64,000 nt of DNA, taken from Streptomyces sp. L2. Lineage in GTDB: Bacteria; Actinomycetota; Actinomycetes; Streptomycetales; Streptomycetaceae. The stretch lies in assembly GCF_004124325.1 (NCBI RefSeq), contig NZ_QBDT01000001.1, positions 1,550,001-1,614,000 on the forward strand. The letters run 5' to 3'. Below are positions 1 through 12,112 of this stretch, piece after piece; position 1 is the first letter of the stretch, and the number at the start of each line of letters is the position of its first letter. Below the pieces are notes generated by a model that saw only the letters and a program-made list of their open reading frames with translations, was not told where the DNA came from and did not search any database. Both the position numbers and the translations under genes were made by a program.

Positions 1-3000
1 CGGTTCCTGTCCCTCCAGGCGGTCCTGGAGCTGCGGGAGCAGGCCGGCGGTGGTGTCGGCGCGCAGCACGCTGTACGAGGCGGTGGGCTCGGTCTCCTGG
101 GTGGTGACCGGCGTCCAGCCGATCCGGTAGAGGTCACGGGCGGCACCGGTCCCGGCACCGGCCACGGCCATGGGCCGCAGGATCAGCGTCCCCACCGTGG
201 CGACCGGCGTCCCGGTGGGATCGGCGAGGTCCAGCCGGTGTCCGGCGCCCTCCTTCGTGATCCGCACCCGCAGGGCGGTGGCGCCAGACGCGTGCAGGGT
301 GACGTCGGACCAGGAGAAGGGCAGCTCGGCCCGTGAACCGTTGCCGGAGGGCCACAGTCCGATGGCGTGCAGGGAGGCGTCGAGCAGGGCGGGGTGGATG
401 CCGTAGCCGTCGGTGTCGGTGCCGTCGGGCAGCGCGAGTTCGGCGTAGACGGTGGTGCCGTCCGTCGAGCGCCAGGCGGTGGTCACGCCCTGGAACAGGG
501 GGCCGTACTCCAGCCCGGCCGCGGCCAGTTCGTCGTAGAGGCTCGTGGTGTCGACCGGTTCGGCGCCGGCCGGCGGCCAGGCGGGACCGAGGTCGGCAGG
601 GCCGGCGTCCTGGGCGGACAGGGTGCCTTCCGCGTGCAGCGTCCAGGTGTCCTCGCCCTCGGGGCGGGAGTGCACGGTGACTGCGGGCTCGTCGCCCTCA
701 CCTACACGCACCCGCAGGTCCACCGCACAGTCGGCCGGTACGACGAGGGGAGCGTGCAGGGTCAGGTCGCCGACCGTGCCCCGGCCGACCTCGTCACCGG
801 CGCGGACCGCGATCTCCACGAGCGCGGCGCCGGGCACGATCACGGTGCCGTCGACCGCGTGCTCGGTCAGCCACTGGTGCGCGGCCTGCGACAGCCGGCC
901 CGTGAACAAGACACCGTCGCCGTCCGGAAGTTCGACCATCGCGCCGAGGAGCGGGTGCCCGGCGGTCGCGACTCCGGCGCCCTGGACGTCGCCCACGCGG
1001 GTCGCCGGGATCGCGGGCCAGTACGTCTCGTGCTCGAAGGGGTAGGTGGGCAGGTCGACGGCCTGCCGGCCCGGCCCGAAGTAGCCGGTCCAGTCGACCT
1101 CCGGGAGCCGGGTGAGCGCCTCGACCAGGGCCTGCGGCTCGGACCGGTCCCGGCGCAGCGTGGCGACCGGCGTCGCCTCCGTGCCGGTGTCTGCGGCCAT
1201 CGCGGTGAGCACGGCGTCGGGGCCGAGTTCGAGGAAGGTGCCGATGCCCTGGCCGTCGAGGGTGGTGATCGCGTCGGCGAAGCGGACGGCTTCGCGGACG
1301 TGGCGGACCCAGTAGGAGGGCTGGGCGAGGTCGTCGTAGGAGACCGTCGTGCCTGTCAGCGTCGAGACGATCGGCAAGGCCGGCTCGTCGTAGGTGAGCT
1401 GGGCGGCGATCTGCTCGAACTCGGCGAGCATCGGCTCCATGAGGGGCGAGTGGAAAGCGTGGCTCACAGTGAGCTTCTTCGCCTTACGGCCTTCACCACT
1501 GAAGTGGCTGACAACCGTGTTCACACCTGTTTCCGGGCCGGACACGACGATCGACATCGGTCCATTCACAGCCGCGATGCCCGTGCCGTCCGGCAACACC
1601 GCCCGCACCTCGTCCTCGGTCGCCTGCACAGCCGCCATCGCACCCCCCGAAGGGAGCAGCTGCATCAGCCGGCCACGAGCCGCCACCAGCTTCGCCGCGT
1701 CCTCCAGGGACCACAGCCCCGCCACGTGCGCGGCAGCCAGCTCACCGATCGAATGCCCGGCCAACGCATCCGGCCGCACACCCCAGAACTCCAGCAACCG
1801 GAACAGAGCGACTTCGAGAGCGAACAGCGCGGGCTGCGTGTACCCCGTCTCGTCCAGCTCCTCCCCGCCGAACATGACGTCCTTCAGGTCCCGTTCGAGA
1901 TGCGCGTCAAGCGCCCCGCACACCTCATCCAAGGCAGCGGCGAACACCGGGAAGGCCTCATACAGCTCCCGTCCCATCCCCGCCCGCTGACTCCCCTGCC
2001 CCGTGAACAGGAACGCCACGGAACCGGCCGTGCTGGACGGCTGGACCGTCCCGTCGGCGATCGCCGACAGCCCGGTGAGCAGCGTTTCCCGGTCGTCCGC
2101 GACCACGGCGGCGCGGTGGGTGAACGCCGAGCGCTGAGTGGTCAGGGAGTAGGCGACGTCCGCCGGATCGGCGTCGGCCCCCGTTCCCTCGCCGAGGGCG
2201 GTCAGGAGTCGTACGGCCTGTTCGCGTGCCGCGCTGGCGGTCCGGCCGGAGACGATCCAGGGCACGACCGGCAGCGCGGCCGGCGCCTCGGACGCGGTCG
2301 GCTCCTCGGCCGGGGCTTCCTCCACGATGACGTGGGCGTTGGTCCCGCTGATGCCGAAGGAGGAGACGCCGGCGCGCCGGGTCCGCTCCCCCGCCTCCCA
2401 GGGCCGGGCCTCGGTCAGCAGCTCCACCGCCCCCGCCGACCAGTCCACATGCGAGGACGGAGCGTCGACATGCAGCGTGCGCGGCAGTTCCTCGTGGTGC
2501 AGGGAGAGGACCATCTTGATGATCCCGGCGACACCGGCCGCAGCCTGCGTGTGCCCCAGGTTGGACTTGATCGAGCCGAGCCACAGTGGCGCGTCCGAAG
2601 TCCGCTCGTGGCCGTAGGTCGCGAGCAGCGCCTGCGCCTCGATCGGGTCGCCGAGCTTCGTGCCGGTGCCGTGCGCCTCGACGGCGTCCACGTCGGCCGG
2701 CGCCAGTCCCGCCGCCGCGAGGGCCTGCTTGATGACGCGCTGCTGGGCGGGGCCGTTGGGGGCGGTGAGGCCGTTGCTGGCGCCGTCCTGGTTGACGGCG
2801 GAGCCCCGGACCACGGCGAGCACGCGGTGGCCGTTGCGACGTGCGTCGGACAGGCGCTCCAGAACGAGGACACCCACGCCCTCGCCCCAGCCGGTGCCGT
2901 CGGCGGCCTCCGCGAACGGCTTGCAGCGGCCGTCGGCCGCCAGGCCGCGCTGGCGGCTGAAGTCCACGAAGGTGTCGGGCGTGGCCATCACGGTGACACC

Positions 3001-6000
3001 GCCGGCCAGGGCGAGCGTGCACTCGCCGCCCCTGAGCGCCTGCGCCGCCAGGTGCACGGCGACCAGGGACGACGAGCAGGCGGTGTCGACCGTGACGGCC
3101 GGTCCCTCCAGGCCCAGGGCGTAGGAGACCCGGCCGGAGGCGATGCTGCCGCCGACGCCCATGAAACCCTCGGTGTCATGGTGGGCGGAGCGTTCCAGGA
3201 CGGTGGCGTAGTCGTGGTACATGACGCCGGTGAAGACACCGGTGGCGCTGCCGCGCACACCCGCCGGGTCGATCCCGGCCCGCTCGAACGCCTCCCACGA
3301 GGTCTCCAGCAGCAGCCGGTGCTGCGGGTCCATGGCGAGCGCCTCGCGCGGGCTGATCCCGAAGAACGCGGGGTCGAACTCGGCGGCCCCGGTGAGGAAT
3401 CCGCCGTGGCGCGTGTAGGTCTTGCCGGCGGTCTCCGGATCCGGGTCGTACGACTCCTGCCACTGCGGGCCCCGGTCGGCGGGGAACTCGGAGACGGCGT
3501 CACCGCCTGCCGCGAGGAGCCTCCACAGGCCCTCGGGTGAGGTCACTCCGCCGGGGTAGCGGCAGGCCATGCCGACGATCACGACCGGATCGTCGGTCCC
3601 GGCGGACGGGCCGTTCGTCGGCGTCAGCGCGAACTGCTCTTCCCCGCCGACGAGTTCGGACTGGAGGAAATCGGCCACGGCACCGGGGGTGGGGTGGTCG
3701 AAGACGAGGGTCGCGGGCAGGCGCAGGCCGGCTTCCGCGCCGAGCCGGTTGCGGAATTCCACGGCCGTGAGGGAGTCGAAGCCGAACTCCTTGAACGGCT
3801 TCTCCGCGGCGACCTCGCCGGCCCCGCCGAAGCCGAGGACGGCGGCGACGTGGCGGCGGACGAGGTCGAGCAGGACGCGGGTGCGCTCGGCGGCCGGGAG
3901 GCGCTCCAGTCGGGCGGCCAGGTCACCGGCCGCGGCGGCGGCTCCGGCGGCCGCGGTCCTGCGTACGGCGGAGGGGCGGACGAGTCCGTGCAGCACGCGG
4001 GGCAGTCCGCCGAGCTTGGCCCGCTGTTCCAGGGCCCGGGTGTCCATGACGACGGGAAGCAGCTGGGCGGGGGTGCCGCCGCGGAGCGCCGCGTCCAGGA
4101 GGGCGAGGCCCCGCTCCTCGTCCAGGGGCAGGACGCCGACCCGGGCCATCCTGTCGATGTCGGCCGCGGTCAGCCCGGCGCCCATGCCGCCGACGGACGG
4201 GTCCCACAGGCCCCAGGCGAGCGAGACACCCGGGAGGCCCTGGGCCTGGCGTGCGGCGGCGAGGGCGTCCAAGTAGGCGTTGGCTGCGGCGTAGTTGGCC
4301 TGGCCGGTACCGTCGAAGGTGGCGGCGCTCGACGAGTACAGCACGAAGGCGTCGAGGTCGCGGTCCGCCGTCAGCTCGTGCAGGTGCTGTGCCGCGCGCG
4401 CCTTGGGCGCCCACACCGACTCCAGCCGTTCCGGTGTCAGCGACTCGATGGTCGCGTCGTCGACGACGCCCGCCGTGTGGACGACCGCCGTGATGTCCGG
4501 GTGGTCGGCGAACAGCCGGGCCAGCGCCTCCCGGTCGGAGACGTCACACGCCTCGACCGTCACCTCGGCGCCCACCTGCCGCAGTGCGGCGGCCAGTTCT
4601 TCGGCGCCGGGCGCTGCGGTGCCGCGCCGACTGGTGAGCAGCAGGCTGCGGACGTCGTGTGCGGTGACCAGGTGGCGGGCGGTGAGCGCGCCGAGGCCGC
4701 CCGTGCCGCCGGTGACGAGGACCGTGCCGGACGTGGACCAGGCTCCGGTCTCCGGTGTCTCCCGCGCCAGGCGGGGCACGAGGAAGTGGCCGTCGACGTA
4801 GGCGAGTTCCGGCTCCCCGGCGGGCAGCCGGGCGGGCAGGTCCTCGGCGTCGAGGAGGACGATCCGGTCCGGGTGCTCGGCCTGCGCGGCCCGGGTGAGG
4901 CCACGGATCGCCGATTGTTCGGCGTCGGTGGTTGCCCCACGGGTGACGACGAGGAGGTTCTCCTCACCGCCGAGGTGAGCCTGGAGCCGCGGGAGCAGGT
5001 CTGCGGCCGTGTCCGCCCGGAGGACGGTGTACGACTCCGTCGGCTCGGTCGCCTCCGTGGGCGCCGGGATCCAGTCGACCCGGTACAGGTCGCGTACGGC
5101 ACTCGCCGCCGAACCCTTGTCGGCCGTCGCGGCGGGCCGCAGGGCGAGCGCGCCGACCGTGGCGACCGGGGTTCCGGCCGGGTCGGCGAGGTCGATCCGG
5201 TAGCCGGAGCCCGCGTCGCCGATGCGCACCCGCAGGGCGGTGGCCCCGGAGGCGTGCAGGGTGACGTCCGACCAGGAGAACGGCAGTTGGGCCGCCGAGC
5301 CCTCCTCCTGGGCGAGGGTGATGGCGTGCAGGGAGGCGTCGAGCAGGGCGGGGTGGACGCCGAAGCCGTCGGTGTCGGTGCCGTCGGCCAGGGCGACCTC
5401 GGCGTAGAACGTGCCGTCGGCGGTGCGCCAGGCGGCGCTCAGGCCCTGGAAGAGGGGGCCGTACTCCAGTCCGGCCGCGGCCAGTTCGTCGTAGAGGCTC
5501 GTGGTGTCGACCGGCTCGGCGCCGGCCGGCGGCCAGGCGTCCCCGAGGTCTGCGGGCTGGACGGGCTCGGCCGCCAGGGTGCCCTCGGCGTGCAGGGTCC
5601 AGGTGTCCTGGCCCTCGGCGCGGGAGTGCACGGTGACGGCGGGCTCGTCGCCCTCACCCACGCGCACCCGGAGGTCCACGGCCCGGTCGGTGGGCAGGAC
5701 GAGCGGGGCGTGCAGGGTCAGGTCACGGACGGTCCCGCGGCCGACCTGGTCGCCGGCCCGCACCGCGATCTCGACGAGGGCCGCGCCGGGCAGGACCACG
5801 GTCCCGTGCACCGCGTGCTCGGCCAGCCAGGGCTGAGCGGCCGGGGACAGCCGCCCGGTGAACAACACGCCTTCATCGTCCGGGAGTTCGACGGCGGCGG
5901 TGAGCAGCGCGTGCTCGGCGTCCGTCTGGCCCGCACTCGTCACGTCGCCCTTGGCCGCGCCCGCGTAGGCGTCGAGCCAGTACGGCTGGTGCTGGAAGGC

Positions 6001-8661
6001 GTAGGTGGGCAGGTCGACCGGCTGCCGGCCCGGCCCGAAGTAGGCGGACCAGTCGACGCCGGGCAGCCGGGTCAGCGCCTCGACGAGGGCCTGCGGCTCG
6101 GACCGGTCCCGGCGCAGGCCCGCGATCAGCGTCCCCTCGGTGCCGGTGTCGGCGGCCATCGCGGTGAGCACGGCGTCTGGGCCCAGCTCCAGGAAGGTGC
6201 GGACTCCGCGCCCGTCGAGGGTGGCGACGGCGTCGGCGAACCGGACTGCCTCGCGGACGTGGCGAACCCAGTAGGAGGGCTGGGAGAGGTCGTCGTACGA
6301 GACCGTCGTGCCCGTCAGCGTCGAGACGATCGCGGTCGTCGTCTCGTGGTACGTGAGCTGGGCGGCGATCTGCTCGAACTCGGCGAGCATCGGCTCCATG
6401 AGAGGTGAGTGGAAAGCGTGGCTCACGGTGAGCTTCTTCGCCTTACGGCCTTCACCACTGAAGTGGCTGACAACCGTGTTCACACCTGTTTCCGGGCCGG
6501 ACACGACGATCGACATCGGTCCGTTCACAGCCGCGATGCCCGTGCCGTCCGGCAACACGGCCCGCACCTCGTCCTCGGTCGCCTGTACGGCAGCCATCGC
6601 GCCCCCTGAAGGGAGCCGCTGCATCAGCCTCCCGCGGGCAGCGACCAGCTTGCTCGCGTCCTCCAGGGACCACAGTCCCGCCACGTGCGCGGCAGCCAGC
6701 TCACCGATCGAATGCCCGGCCAGCACGTCAGGCCGTACACCCCACGCCTGAAGCAACCGGAACAGGGCAACTTCCAGGGCGAACAGCGCGGGCTGCGTGT
6801 ACCCCGTCTCGTCCAGCCCCTCCCCGCCGAACATGACCTCCTTGAGGGGCCGTTCGAGATGCGCATCCAGCGCATCGCACACCTCGTCCAACGCAGCGGC
6901 GAACACCGGGAAGGCCTCATACAGCTCACGCCCCATCCCCGCCCGCTGACTCCCCTGCCCCGTGAACAGGAACGCCAGCGGATCACGCCCGGCGCCCGGC
7001 AGCGGAGCGGTGCCGCCGGCCAGGGCCTCCAGGCCGGCCAGCAGTCCTTCCCGGTCCCCGGCTGCCACACCGGCCCTGTGGGCGAAGGACGACCGGTGCG
7101 CCACCAGGGCGTGGCCCACGTCCGCGAGGTCCAGGTCGGGACGGGCGGTGGCGAACCCGAGCAGGCGTGCCGCCTGGCCGCGGACCGCCTCTGCGGTCTT
7201 GCCGGAGACGATCCAGGGAACGACCGAGAGCGGCGCGGCTTCAGGAGCCTCGGCGGACTCCTCGGCGGGAGCCTCCTCGACGATGACGTGGGCGTTGGTG
7301 CCGCTGATCCCGAACGAGGAGACACCGGCCCGCCGTACCCGCTGCTCATCCGCCTTCCACGGCCGGGCCTCGGTCAGCAGCTCCACCGCCCCAGCCGACC
7401 AGTCGACGTGGGACGAGGGAGCATCGGCGTGCAGGGTCTGCGGCAGTTTCTCGTGACGCAGGGAGAGGACCATCTTGATGATCCCGGCGACACCGGCCGC
7501 CGCCTGCGTGTGTCCCAGGTTGGACTTGATGGACCCCAGCCACAGCGGGGCTCCCTCGGCACGGTCCTGACCGTAGGTCGCCAGCAGCGCCTGCGCCTCG
7601 ATCGGATCGCCCAGCCGGGTACCGGTGCCATGGGCCTCGACCGCGTCGACCTGCTGGGCGGTGAGGCGGGCGGAGGCGAGGGCCTGCCGGATGACACGCT
7701 GCTGGGACGGCCCGTTCGGCGCGGTCAGCTGGCTGCTCGCACCGTCCTGGTTGACCGCCGAACCCTTGATGAGGGCGAGGACACGGTGGCCGTTCTTCCG
7801 CGCGTCCGACAGCCGCTCCAGGACCAGGACACCCACGCCCTCGCCCCAGCCGGTGCCGTCGGCGGCCTCCGCGAACGGCTTGCACCGGCCGTCCGACGCA
7901 AGCCCCCGCTGCCGGGAGAAGTCGACAAACGTGTCCGGCGTCGACATCACCGTCACACCACCGGCCAGAGCGAGCGTGCACTCGCCGCCCCGCAGCGCCT
8001 GCGCCGCCAGGTGCACCGCGACCAGCGACGACGAACACGCCGTGTCCACCGTCACCGCCGGACCCTCAAGACCCAGCGCGTACGACACCCGGCCCGACAC
8101 CACACTCGCCGCGCTGCCGTTACCGAGGAAGGCGGAGAGATCCTGGGGGACGTCCTGGAGGTGGGCGCCGTAGTCGTGGTACATGACGCCGGCGAAGACG
8201 CCGGTCGCGCTGCCGCGCAGGGCCGCCGGGTCGATGCCCGCCCGCTCGAACGCCTCCCACGAGGTCTCCAGCAGCACCCGCTGCTGAGGGTCCGTCGCCA
8301 GCGCCTCACGCGGGCTGATCCCGAAGAAGTCGGCGTCGAAGTCGGCGGCGCCGTCCAGGAAGCCGCCCTCGACGGACGTGGTCTTGCCCGGGGCGTCCGG
8401 GTCGGGGTCGTACAGGCCCGCCACGTCCCAGCCGCGGTCCGTGGGGAACGGGGTGATGGCGTCGCCGCCCGCGGCGAGCAGGCTCCACAGGTCCTCCGGG
8501 GAGGTCACCCCGCCGGGGTAGCGGCAGGCCATGCCGACGACGGCGATCGGCTCGTGGCTCTTCTCCTCCTCCTCGCGCAACCGCCTGCGGGTGTCACGCA
8601 GTTCGGTCGTGGCCCTCTTGAGGTAGTCGAGGAGCTTCTGTTCGTTCGACTCATTCGACAT
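1..8661 (-). CDS. Modular type I polyketide synthase, C-terminally cut by the window edge
   Basis: The frame is open for 2887 codons from an ATG at 8661 to the left edge, so the gene continues outside. The N-terminus (about residues 5-35) is a charged coiled-coil-like docking segment, so the protein takes its chain from another PKS subunit. Module 1 is KS (about 38-460, active-site DTACSSS), AT (about 560-860, GHSIGE, HAFH), DH (about 915-1180, HxxxGxxxxP as [10 protein letters not shown]), KR (about 1300-1480, GGTGGLG, catalytic Tyr in [11 protein letters not shown]) and ACP (Ser in GFDSL, about 1623). Module 2 repeats KS (from about 1690), AT and DH and ends at the start of the KR region. 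HAFH in both ATs is the malonyl-type motif. The VVDD motif in KR1 is B-type, so DH action should give trans double bonds. No ER is present. The polyene prediction is inference; the domains are plain. Confidence 0.95.
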   Translation of the reverse strand, partial: MSNESNEQKLLDYLKRATTELRDTRRRLREEEEKSHEPIAVVGMACRYPGGVTSPEDLWSLLAAGGDAITPFPTDRGWDVAGLYDPDPDAPGKTTSVEGGFLDGAADFDADFFGISPREALATDPQQRVLLETSWEAFERAGIDPAALRGSATGVFAGVMYHDYGAHLQDVPQDLSAFLGNGSAASVVSGRVSYALGLEGPAVTVDTACSSSLVAVHLAAQALRGGECTLALAGGVTVMSTPDTFVDFSRQRGLASDGRCKPFAEAADGTGWGEGVGVLVLERLSDARKNGHRVLALIKGSAVNQDGASSQLTAPNGPSQQRVIRQALASARLTAQQVDAVEAHGTGTRLGDPIEAQALLATYGQDRAEGAPLWLGSIKSNLGHTQAAAGVAGIIKMVLSLRHEKLPQTLHADAPSSHVDWSAGAVELLTEARPWKADEQRVRRAGVSSFGISGTNAHVIVEEAPAEESAEAPEAAPLSVVPWIVSGKTAEAVRGQAARLLGFATARPDLDLADVGHALVAHRSSFAHRAGVAAGDREGLLAGLEALAGGTAPLPGAGRDPLAFLFTGQGSQRAGMGRELYEAFPVFAAALDEVCDALDAHLERPLKEVMFGGEGLDETGYTQPALFALEVALFRLLQAWGVRPDVLAGHSIGELAAAHVAGLWSLEDASKLVAARGRLMQRLPSGGAMAAVQATEDEVRAVLPDGTGIAAVNGPMSIVVSGPETGVNTVVSHFSGEGRKAKKLTVSHAFHSPLMEPMLAEFEQIAAQLTYHETTTAIVSTLTGTTVSYDDLSQPSYWVRHVREAVRFADAVATLDGRGVRTFLELGPDAVLTAMAADTGTEGTLIAGLRRDRSEPQALVEALTRLPGVDWSAYFGPGRQPVDLPTYAFQHQPYWLDAYAGAAKGDVTSAGQTDAEHALLTAAVELPDDEGVLFTGRLSPAAQPWLAEHAVHGTVVLPGAALVEIAVRAGDQVGRGTVRDLTLHAPLVLPTDRAVDLRVRVGEGDEPAVTVHSRAEGQDTWTLHAEGTLAAEPVQPADLGDAWPPAGAEPVDTTSLYDELAAAGLEYGPLFQGLSAAWRTADGTFYAEVALADGTDTDGFGVHPALLDASLHAITLAQEEGSAAQLPFSWSDVTLHASGATALRVRIGDAGSGYRIDLADPAGTPVATVGALALRPAATADKGSAASAVRDLYRVDWIPAPTEATEPTESYTVLRADTAADLLPRLQAHLGGEENLLVVTRGATTDAEQSAIRGLTRAAQAEHPDRIVLLDAEDLPARLPAGEPELAYVDGHFLVPRLARETPETGAWSTSGTVLVTGGTGGLGALTARHLVTAHDVRSLLLTSRRGTAAPGAEELAAALRQVGAEVTVEACDVSDREALARLFADHPDITAVVHTAGVVDDATIESLTPERLESVWAPKARAAQHLHELTADRDLDAFVLYSSSAATFDGTGQANYAAANAYLDALAAARQAQGLPGVSLAWGLWDPSVGGMGAGLTAADIDRMARVGVLPLDEERGLALLDAALRGGTPAQLLPVVMDTRALEQRAKLGGLPRVLHGLVRPSAVRRTAAAGAAAAAGDLAARLERLPAAERTRVLLDLVRRHVAAVLGFGGAGEVAAEKPFKEFGFDSLTAVEFRNRLGAEAGLRLPATLVFDHPTPGAVADFLQSELVGGEEQFALTPTNGPSAGTDDPVVIVGMACRYPGGVTSPEGLWRLLAAGGDAVSEFPADRGPQWQESYDPDPETAGKTYTRHGGFLTGAAEFDPAFFGISPREALAMDPQHRLLLETSWEAFERAGIDPAGVRGSATGVFTGVMYHDYATVLERSAHHDTEGFMGVGGSIASGRVSYALGLEGPAVTVDTACSSSLVAVHLAAQALRGGECTLALAGGVTVMATPDTFVDFSRQRGLAADGRCKPFAEAADGTGWGEGVGVLVLERLSDARRNGHRVLAVVRGSAVNQDGASNGLTAPNGPAQQRVIKQALAAAGLAPADVDAVEAHGTGTKLGDPIEAQALLATYGHERTSDAPLWLGSIKSNLGHTQAAAGVAGIIKMVLSLHHEELPRTLHVDAPSSHVDWSAGAVELLTEARPWEAGERTRRAGVSSFGISGTNAHVIVEEAPAEEPTASEAPAALPVVPWIVSGRTASAAREQAVRLLTALGEGTGADADPADVAYSLTTQRSAFTHRAAVVADDRETLLTGLSAIADGTVQPSSTAGSVAFLFTGQGSQRAGMGRELYEAFPVFAAALDEVCGALDAHLERDLKDVMFGGEELDETGYTQPALFALEVALFRLLEFWGVRPDALAGHSIGELAAAHVAGLWSLEDAAKLVAARGRLMQLLPSGGAMAAVQATEDEVRAVLPDGTGIAAVNGPMSIVVSGPETGVNTVVSHFSGEGRKAKKLTVSHAFHSPLMEPMLAEFEQIAAQLTYDEPALPIVSTLTGTTVSYDDLAQPSYWVRHVREAVRFADAITTLDGQGIGTFLELGPDAVLTAMAADTGTEATPVATLRRDRSEPQALVEALTRLPEVDWTGYFGPGRQAVDLPTYPFEHETYWPAIPATRVGDVQGAGVATAGHPLLGAMVELPDGDGVLFTGRLSQAAHQWLTEHAVDGTVIVPGAALVEIAVRAGDEVGRGTVGDLTLHAPLVVPADCAVDLRVRVGEGDEPAVTVHSRPEGEDTWTLHAEGTLSAQDAGPADLGPAWPPAGAEPVDTTSLYDELAAAGLEYGPLFQGVTTAWRSTDGTTVYAELALPDGTDTDGYGIHPALLDASLHAIGLWPSGNGSRAELPFSWSDVTLHASGATALRVRITKEGAGHRLDLADPTGTPVATVGTLILRPMAVAGAGTGAARDLYRIGWTPVTTQETEPTASYSVLRADTTAGLLPQLQDRLEGQEP

Positions 8662-8721
8662 GCGGTTCGTCCACCTGTGGGAGAGGAGAGCGGGAGGAGG
8701 GAGAAAGGGGGGCGGGATCCG

Positions 8722-8973
8722 TCAGCTCAGGGCCGCGGTGCGCAGTCCGGAGAGGGTGCGCCAGAGGGCCCCCGGGGTGCTGAAGGTCTCCATGGACAGG
8801 GCGTCGTCGGTGAACTTGACGTCGTAGGCGTTCTCGATCTCGATCAGGAGGTCGACGATGCCGAGGGAGTCGAGGCCCGCGTCACGCAGGTCCAGGCTCT
8901 CGGTGAAGGAGGCGTCCTCGGGGAGGAAGCCGAGGTGGGGGCGGACGATGCCCTCGAACTGGTCGTCCCACAT
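8722..8973 (-). CDS. Free-standing acyl carrier protein
   Basis: An 83-residue discrete carrier protein with the phosphopantetheine site in DAGLDSLGIVDLL (Ser near residue 36). It is followed by the acidic helix II sequence usual in ACPs. It lies between the modular PKS and the O-methyltransferase on the same strand, 60 bases before the PKS start and 35 bases after the methyltransferase stop, so co-transcription is likely. Stand-alone ACPs beside modular PKSs often carry a special starter or extender unit. Here the neighbouring adenylation-PCP protein and methyltransferase could supply or modify such a unit, which is inference. The ATG at 8973 is preceded by an AGAGGA ribosome site. Confidence 0.9.
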   Translation of the reverse strand: MWDDQFEGIVRPHLGFLPEDASFTESLDLRDAGLDSLGIVDLLIEIENAYDVKFTDDALSMETFSTPGALWRTLSGLRTAALS

Positions 8974-9008
8974 GGCCGGTTGGTCCTCTCTGCGGGTGGG
9001 GTTGCTGG

Positions 9009-10040
9009 TCAGTCGCGCGGGGCGAGAACGCACTCGACGACGCTGTGCTCGGTGGAGAGATTGCGGATGGACCGCACCTGGAGGCCGGCGCCCACCGCCT
9101 GCGCCCGCATGTCCTCCTCGGAGCGGATGCGGGTGCCCTCCTCGCAGACGACCATCTGGAACAGGGAGCGGATCGCGGAGGCGTTGTCGTGGCCGAGGAG
9201 CGGCTCGATGACGAACAGGACGGGCTCGGCGGCCAGGCCCTCGGACTCCTCGACGGTGCGGGTCATGGCCCGCTGGACGGTCTTGAGGATGCGGGTGCTG
9301 CTGTCGGGGCTCCAGTTGTGCAGGACGTTCTTGAGGAAGTAGGCGTCGGCGCCGCTCGGCACCTCCTCGAAGAAGTCGGCCTCGGCGAAGGACAGCCGGC
9401 GGATCAGGTCCTGGTCGCCGGACTCCTCCAATATCTGGGCGCCGCGCTTGGCGACGTCGGCGCGCTCGGCGACGGTGCCGTGGATGTCGGGGTGGGCCGC
9501 GAGGATGCCCTTGAGGAGGTGGCCGCTGCCGCCGCCGACGTCGACGACGGTGGAGATGCGGGAGAAGTCGAAGTCGCGGGCGAGTTCGGCGGCGGCGGGC
9601 CGGGTGATGTCGGCCATGGCCTTGTCGTAGACCTCGCCGGCGTCGGTGTCCTTGTCCATGTAGGCGTAGATGGACTCGCCGTACTCGGAGCGGGAGGCGG
9701 GCTTGCCGCTCTTGACGGTGGTGAGCAGGTCGCGCCAGACGTCGTAGTACATCTCGCCGCCGAGGACGCACCAGTAGCGCATGGACTGCGGGTGGTCGTC
9801 GCGCATCCGCTCGGAGGTCTCGGTCTGCTCGAAGGTGCCGTCCTCGCGTTCGTGGAAGACGCCGACGATGCCGAGGACGCGCAGCAGGTAGAGCACGCCG
9901 TCGGGGTTGGCGTCGGTCAGCTCGGCGAGCTGGGCCGGGGTCTTGGGGCCGTCGGCGAGGTGGTCGGCGATGCCGAGCCGGGCGGCCACGCTGAGGGACC
10001 GGGAGATCCAGCCCATGCCGGCGAGCTGCAGCAGCTCCAT
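9009..10040 (-). CDS. SAM-dependent O-methyltransferase (acetylserotonin/hydroxyneurosporene OMT family)
   Basis: A 343-residue protein with the two-part layout of small-molecule O-methyltransferases. The N-terminal winged-helix dimerisation domain (residues 1-110) contains LGIADHLADGPKTPAQLAEL. The Rossmann domain has SAM motif I as VVDVGGGSGHL near residue 163. LKNVLHNWSPDSS near residue 242 supplies the histidine that acts as base in this family. It probably methylates a hydroxyl or enol on the cluster product or on a carrier-bound precursor; the substrate cannot be read. The ATG at 10040 has GGAG six bases upstream and is preferred over an in-frame extension without such a site. Confidence 0.9.
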   Translation of the reverse strand: MELLQLAGMGWISRSLSVAARLGIADHLADGPKTPAQLAELTDANPDGVLYLLRVLGIVGVFHEREDGTFEQTETSERMRDDHPQSMRYWCVLGGEMYYDVWRDLLTTVKSGKPASRSEYGESIYAYMDKDTDAGEVYDKAMADITRPAAAELARDFDFSRISTVVDVGGGSGHLLKGILAAHPDIHGTVAERADVAKRGAQILEESGDQDLIRRLSFAEADFFEEVPSGADAYFLKNVLHNWSPDSSTRILKTVQRAMTRTVEESEGLAAEPVLFVIEPLLGHDNASAIRSLFQMVVCEEGTRIRSEEDMRAQAVGAGLQVRSIRNLSTEHSVVECVLAPRD

Positions 10041-10129
10041 CGTGTCTCCAATTCCTGGTGCTGGTCGTACGTCGGCCGGATGTCGGTCGTACGTGGGTGT
10101 CGGCGGGGTCCCGGCGGAAGCCGGGGAGG

Positions 10130-12112
10130 TCACTCGGCGGCCGGGGCGAGGGCCGTGCGCAGGCGCCGTACGGTGCGGTGGTCGGCGATGTCCTGGAGGC
10201 TGACCCGGATGCCCTGCCTGCGGGCCTTGTTGGCGACCTGGGCGGCGCCGAGGCTGGTGCCGCCGAGGGCGAAGAAGTCGTCGTCGAGGCCGGCCTTCGG
10301 GGCGCCGGAGAACTGGGCGAACAGGTCGCACAGCAGCGTCTCTTCGGGGGTGCCGGGTGCGGTGTAGCGGGTGACGGCGGCGAAGTCGGGCGCGGGAAGG
10401 CGTCCGGTCTCCAGCTTGCCGTTGGCGTTCAGGGGCAGCGTGTCGAGGGTGAGGAAGGCGCTCGGCACCATGTAGTCGGGGAGGGTGTCGGCGAGGTGCT
10501 TCTTCAACTCGCCTCCGTCGACGTGTCCTTCAACCTCCGACTGCGGTACGACGTAGGCGACGAGGTGCGTGTCGCCGGTGGGCGTGCGGTGCACGGTGAC
10601 GGCGGTGCGGGAGACCGCGGGGTGGCGCAGCAGGGCGGACTCGATCTCGCCGAGTTCGACGCGGTAGCCGCGGATCTTGACCTGGCCGTCGAGCCGACCG
10701 AGGAAGAACAGGGTGCCGTCGTCGGCGCGGCGGACCCGGTCGCCGGTGCGGTACATGCGGGTGCCGGGCGGGCCGTAGGGGTCGGCGACGAAGCGTTCGG
10801 CGGTGAGGGCCGGGCGGCGCAGGTAGCCGCGGGCGAGCTGGCCGCCGGCGATGTACAGCTCGCCGTCGTCGGTGGGCCGCAACTCCTCGTCCAGGACTCT
10901 CAGTTCGCTGGTCCAGGTCGGCCGGCCGATGGCGACGGCACCGGACGGCAGGGTGTCGCCGGGGCTGACGGTGTGCACACAGCAGCCGACGGTGGCCTCG
11001 GTGGGGCCGTACTCGTTGAGGACCGTGACCTTAGGGTGGCGGGCACGGAAGGCGTCGACGGTCTCGGCGAGCAGGAGTTCGCCGCCGACGACGAGCTGCT
11101 CGGTGGGCGCCGCCTCGGGCGGCAGGGTGGCGAGCAGCGCCATGTGGGACGGGGTGACCTTGAGGAGGGCGGGGCTGGGGGCCGGGTCCTCCAGGGCGCC
11201 CACGCGGATGGTGCCGCCGCTGGTGAGGGGCGCGTACAGGGTGGTGACCGTCATGTCGAAGGCGACGGAGGAGTGCAGCAGCGTGGTGCGGGCGGCGCTC
11301 GGGTAGGTTCCGCGCGCGTAGGCGAGGTAGGCGGCCAGCGGGCGGTGGGTGACGACGACGCCCTTGGGGCGGCCCGTGGAGCCGGAGGTGTAGATGATGT
11401 ACGCCGGGTGGTCGGGGTGCAGCGGCCGGACGCGGTCGGTGTCACCGGGGCCGGTGGCGGGGGCGGCGTCGATACGGGCGCGGGTGGCGGGGTCGTCGAG
11501 GAGGACGGTGACCACGGCGCCGGCCGGGGCCGCGCTGCCGCTGTGGGTGAGCAGGGCGGCCGGGCGGGCGTCCTCGGTCATCAGGGCCAGTCGCTGCGCC
11601 GGGTTCTGCAGGTCGAGAGGGAGGTAGGCGGCGCCGGCCTGGAGGACGGCGAGGAAGGCCGCGACGAGGTCCGCGCCGCGCCGCATCCCGACGGCGACGA
11701 TGTCCTCCGGGCCGAGGCCCAGGGAGATCAGGTGGTGGGCCAGCCGGGAGGACCGCTCGGCGAGCTCGCGGTAGCTGACCGTGTCGTCACCGTCGACGAG
11801 GGCGACGGCGTCGGGGGTACGGCGGGCCTGCTCGGCGAAGAGGGCGGGGAGCAGGGCGGGCTGGGCGTCACCGGCGGGCGCGGCGGCCGGTGCGACGGGC
11901 GCGACGGCCGGTGCGACGGGCGCGGTGTTCGTTGCGCCGGGCGCGGTGTCGGTTGCGCCGGGCGTGGCGGCCGGCGTTTCGAGGGTGGCGGCCGGCGTTT
12001 CGACGGTGGCGGCCGGCGTTTCGACGGTGGCGGCCGGCGTTTCGACGGTGGCGGCCGGCGTTTCGAGGGTGGTGAAGGTGGTGTCCCCCGTGGTGGTCGT
12101 CATCGCGGTCAC
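10130..12112 (-). CDS. NRPS-like stand-alone adenylation-PCP protein with a repeat-rich N-terminus
   Basis: A 660-residue A-PCP didomain. After a Thr/Ala/Pro-rich leader (about residues 1-85) comes an adenylation domain with YTSGSTGRPKG (A3), FDMTVTTLYAPL (A4), NEYGPTEATVG (A5), YRTGD (A7), the A8 hinge RLDGQVKIRGYRVE and the A10 lysine in NANGKLE. A PCP follows with DDDFFALGGTSL near residue 608. It has no condensation or release domain, so it probably loads one amino acid onto its own PCP for transfer. Asp in the FDMT motif fits an alpha-amino acid substrate, but which one is unknown. The GTG at 12112 overlaps the upstream stop by four bases (GTGA) and has GGAAGG before it; ATG 12103 is the alternative. 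Five 21-bp repeats encode ETPAATV units in the leader. Confidence 0.9.
   Translation of the reverse strand: MTAMTTTTGDTTFTTLETPAATVETPAATVETPAATVETPAATLETPAATPGATDTAPGATNTAPVAPAVAPVAPAAAPAGDAQPALLPALFAEQARRTPDAVALVDGDDTVSYRELAERSSRLAHHLISLGLGPEDIVAVGMRRGADLVAAFLAVLQAGAAYLPLDLQNPAQRLALMTEDARPAALLTHSGSAAPAGAVVTVLLDDPATRARIDAAPATGPGDTDRVRPLHPDHPAYIIYTSGSTGRPKGVVVTHRPLAAYLAYARGTYPSAARTTLLHSSVAFDMTVTTLYAPLTSGGTIRVGALEDPAPSPALLKVTPSHMALLATLPPEAAPTEQLVVGGELLLAETVDAFRARHPKVTVLNEYGPTEATVGCCVHTVSPGDTLPSGAVAIGRPTWTSELRVLDEELRPTDDGELYIAGGQLARGYLRRPALTAERFVADPYGPPGTRMYRTGDRVRRADDGTLFFLGRLDGQVKIRGYRVELGEIESALLRHPAVSRTAVTVHRTPTGDTHLVAYVVPQSEVEGHVDGGELKKHLADTLPDYMVPSAFLTLDTLPLNANGKLETGRLPAPDFAAVTRYTAPGTPEETLLCDLFAQFSGAPKAGLDDDFFALGGTSLGAAQVANKARRQGIRVSLQDIADHRTVRRLRTALAPAAE

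Noticed and set aside
367..6408. Very long plus-strand open frames antisense to the PKS
   Set aside because: They are mirror frames produced by strong G/C third-position bias. They are Arg/Gly/Val-rich without domains, and the minus strand encodes clear PKS motifs throughout.
11964..12068. Short regular repeats as a CRISPR array
   Set aside because: The 21-bp units are contiguous without spacers and lie in frame inside the A-PCP coding sequence.
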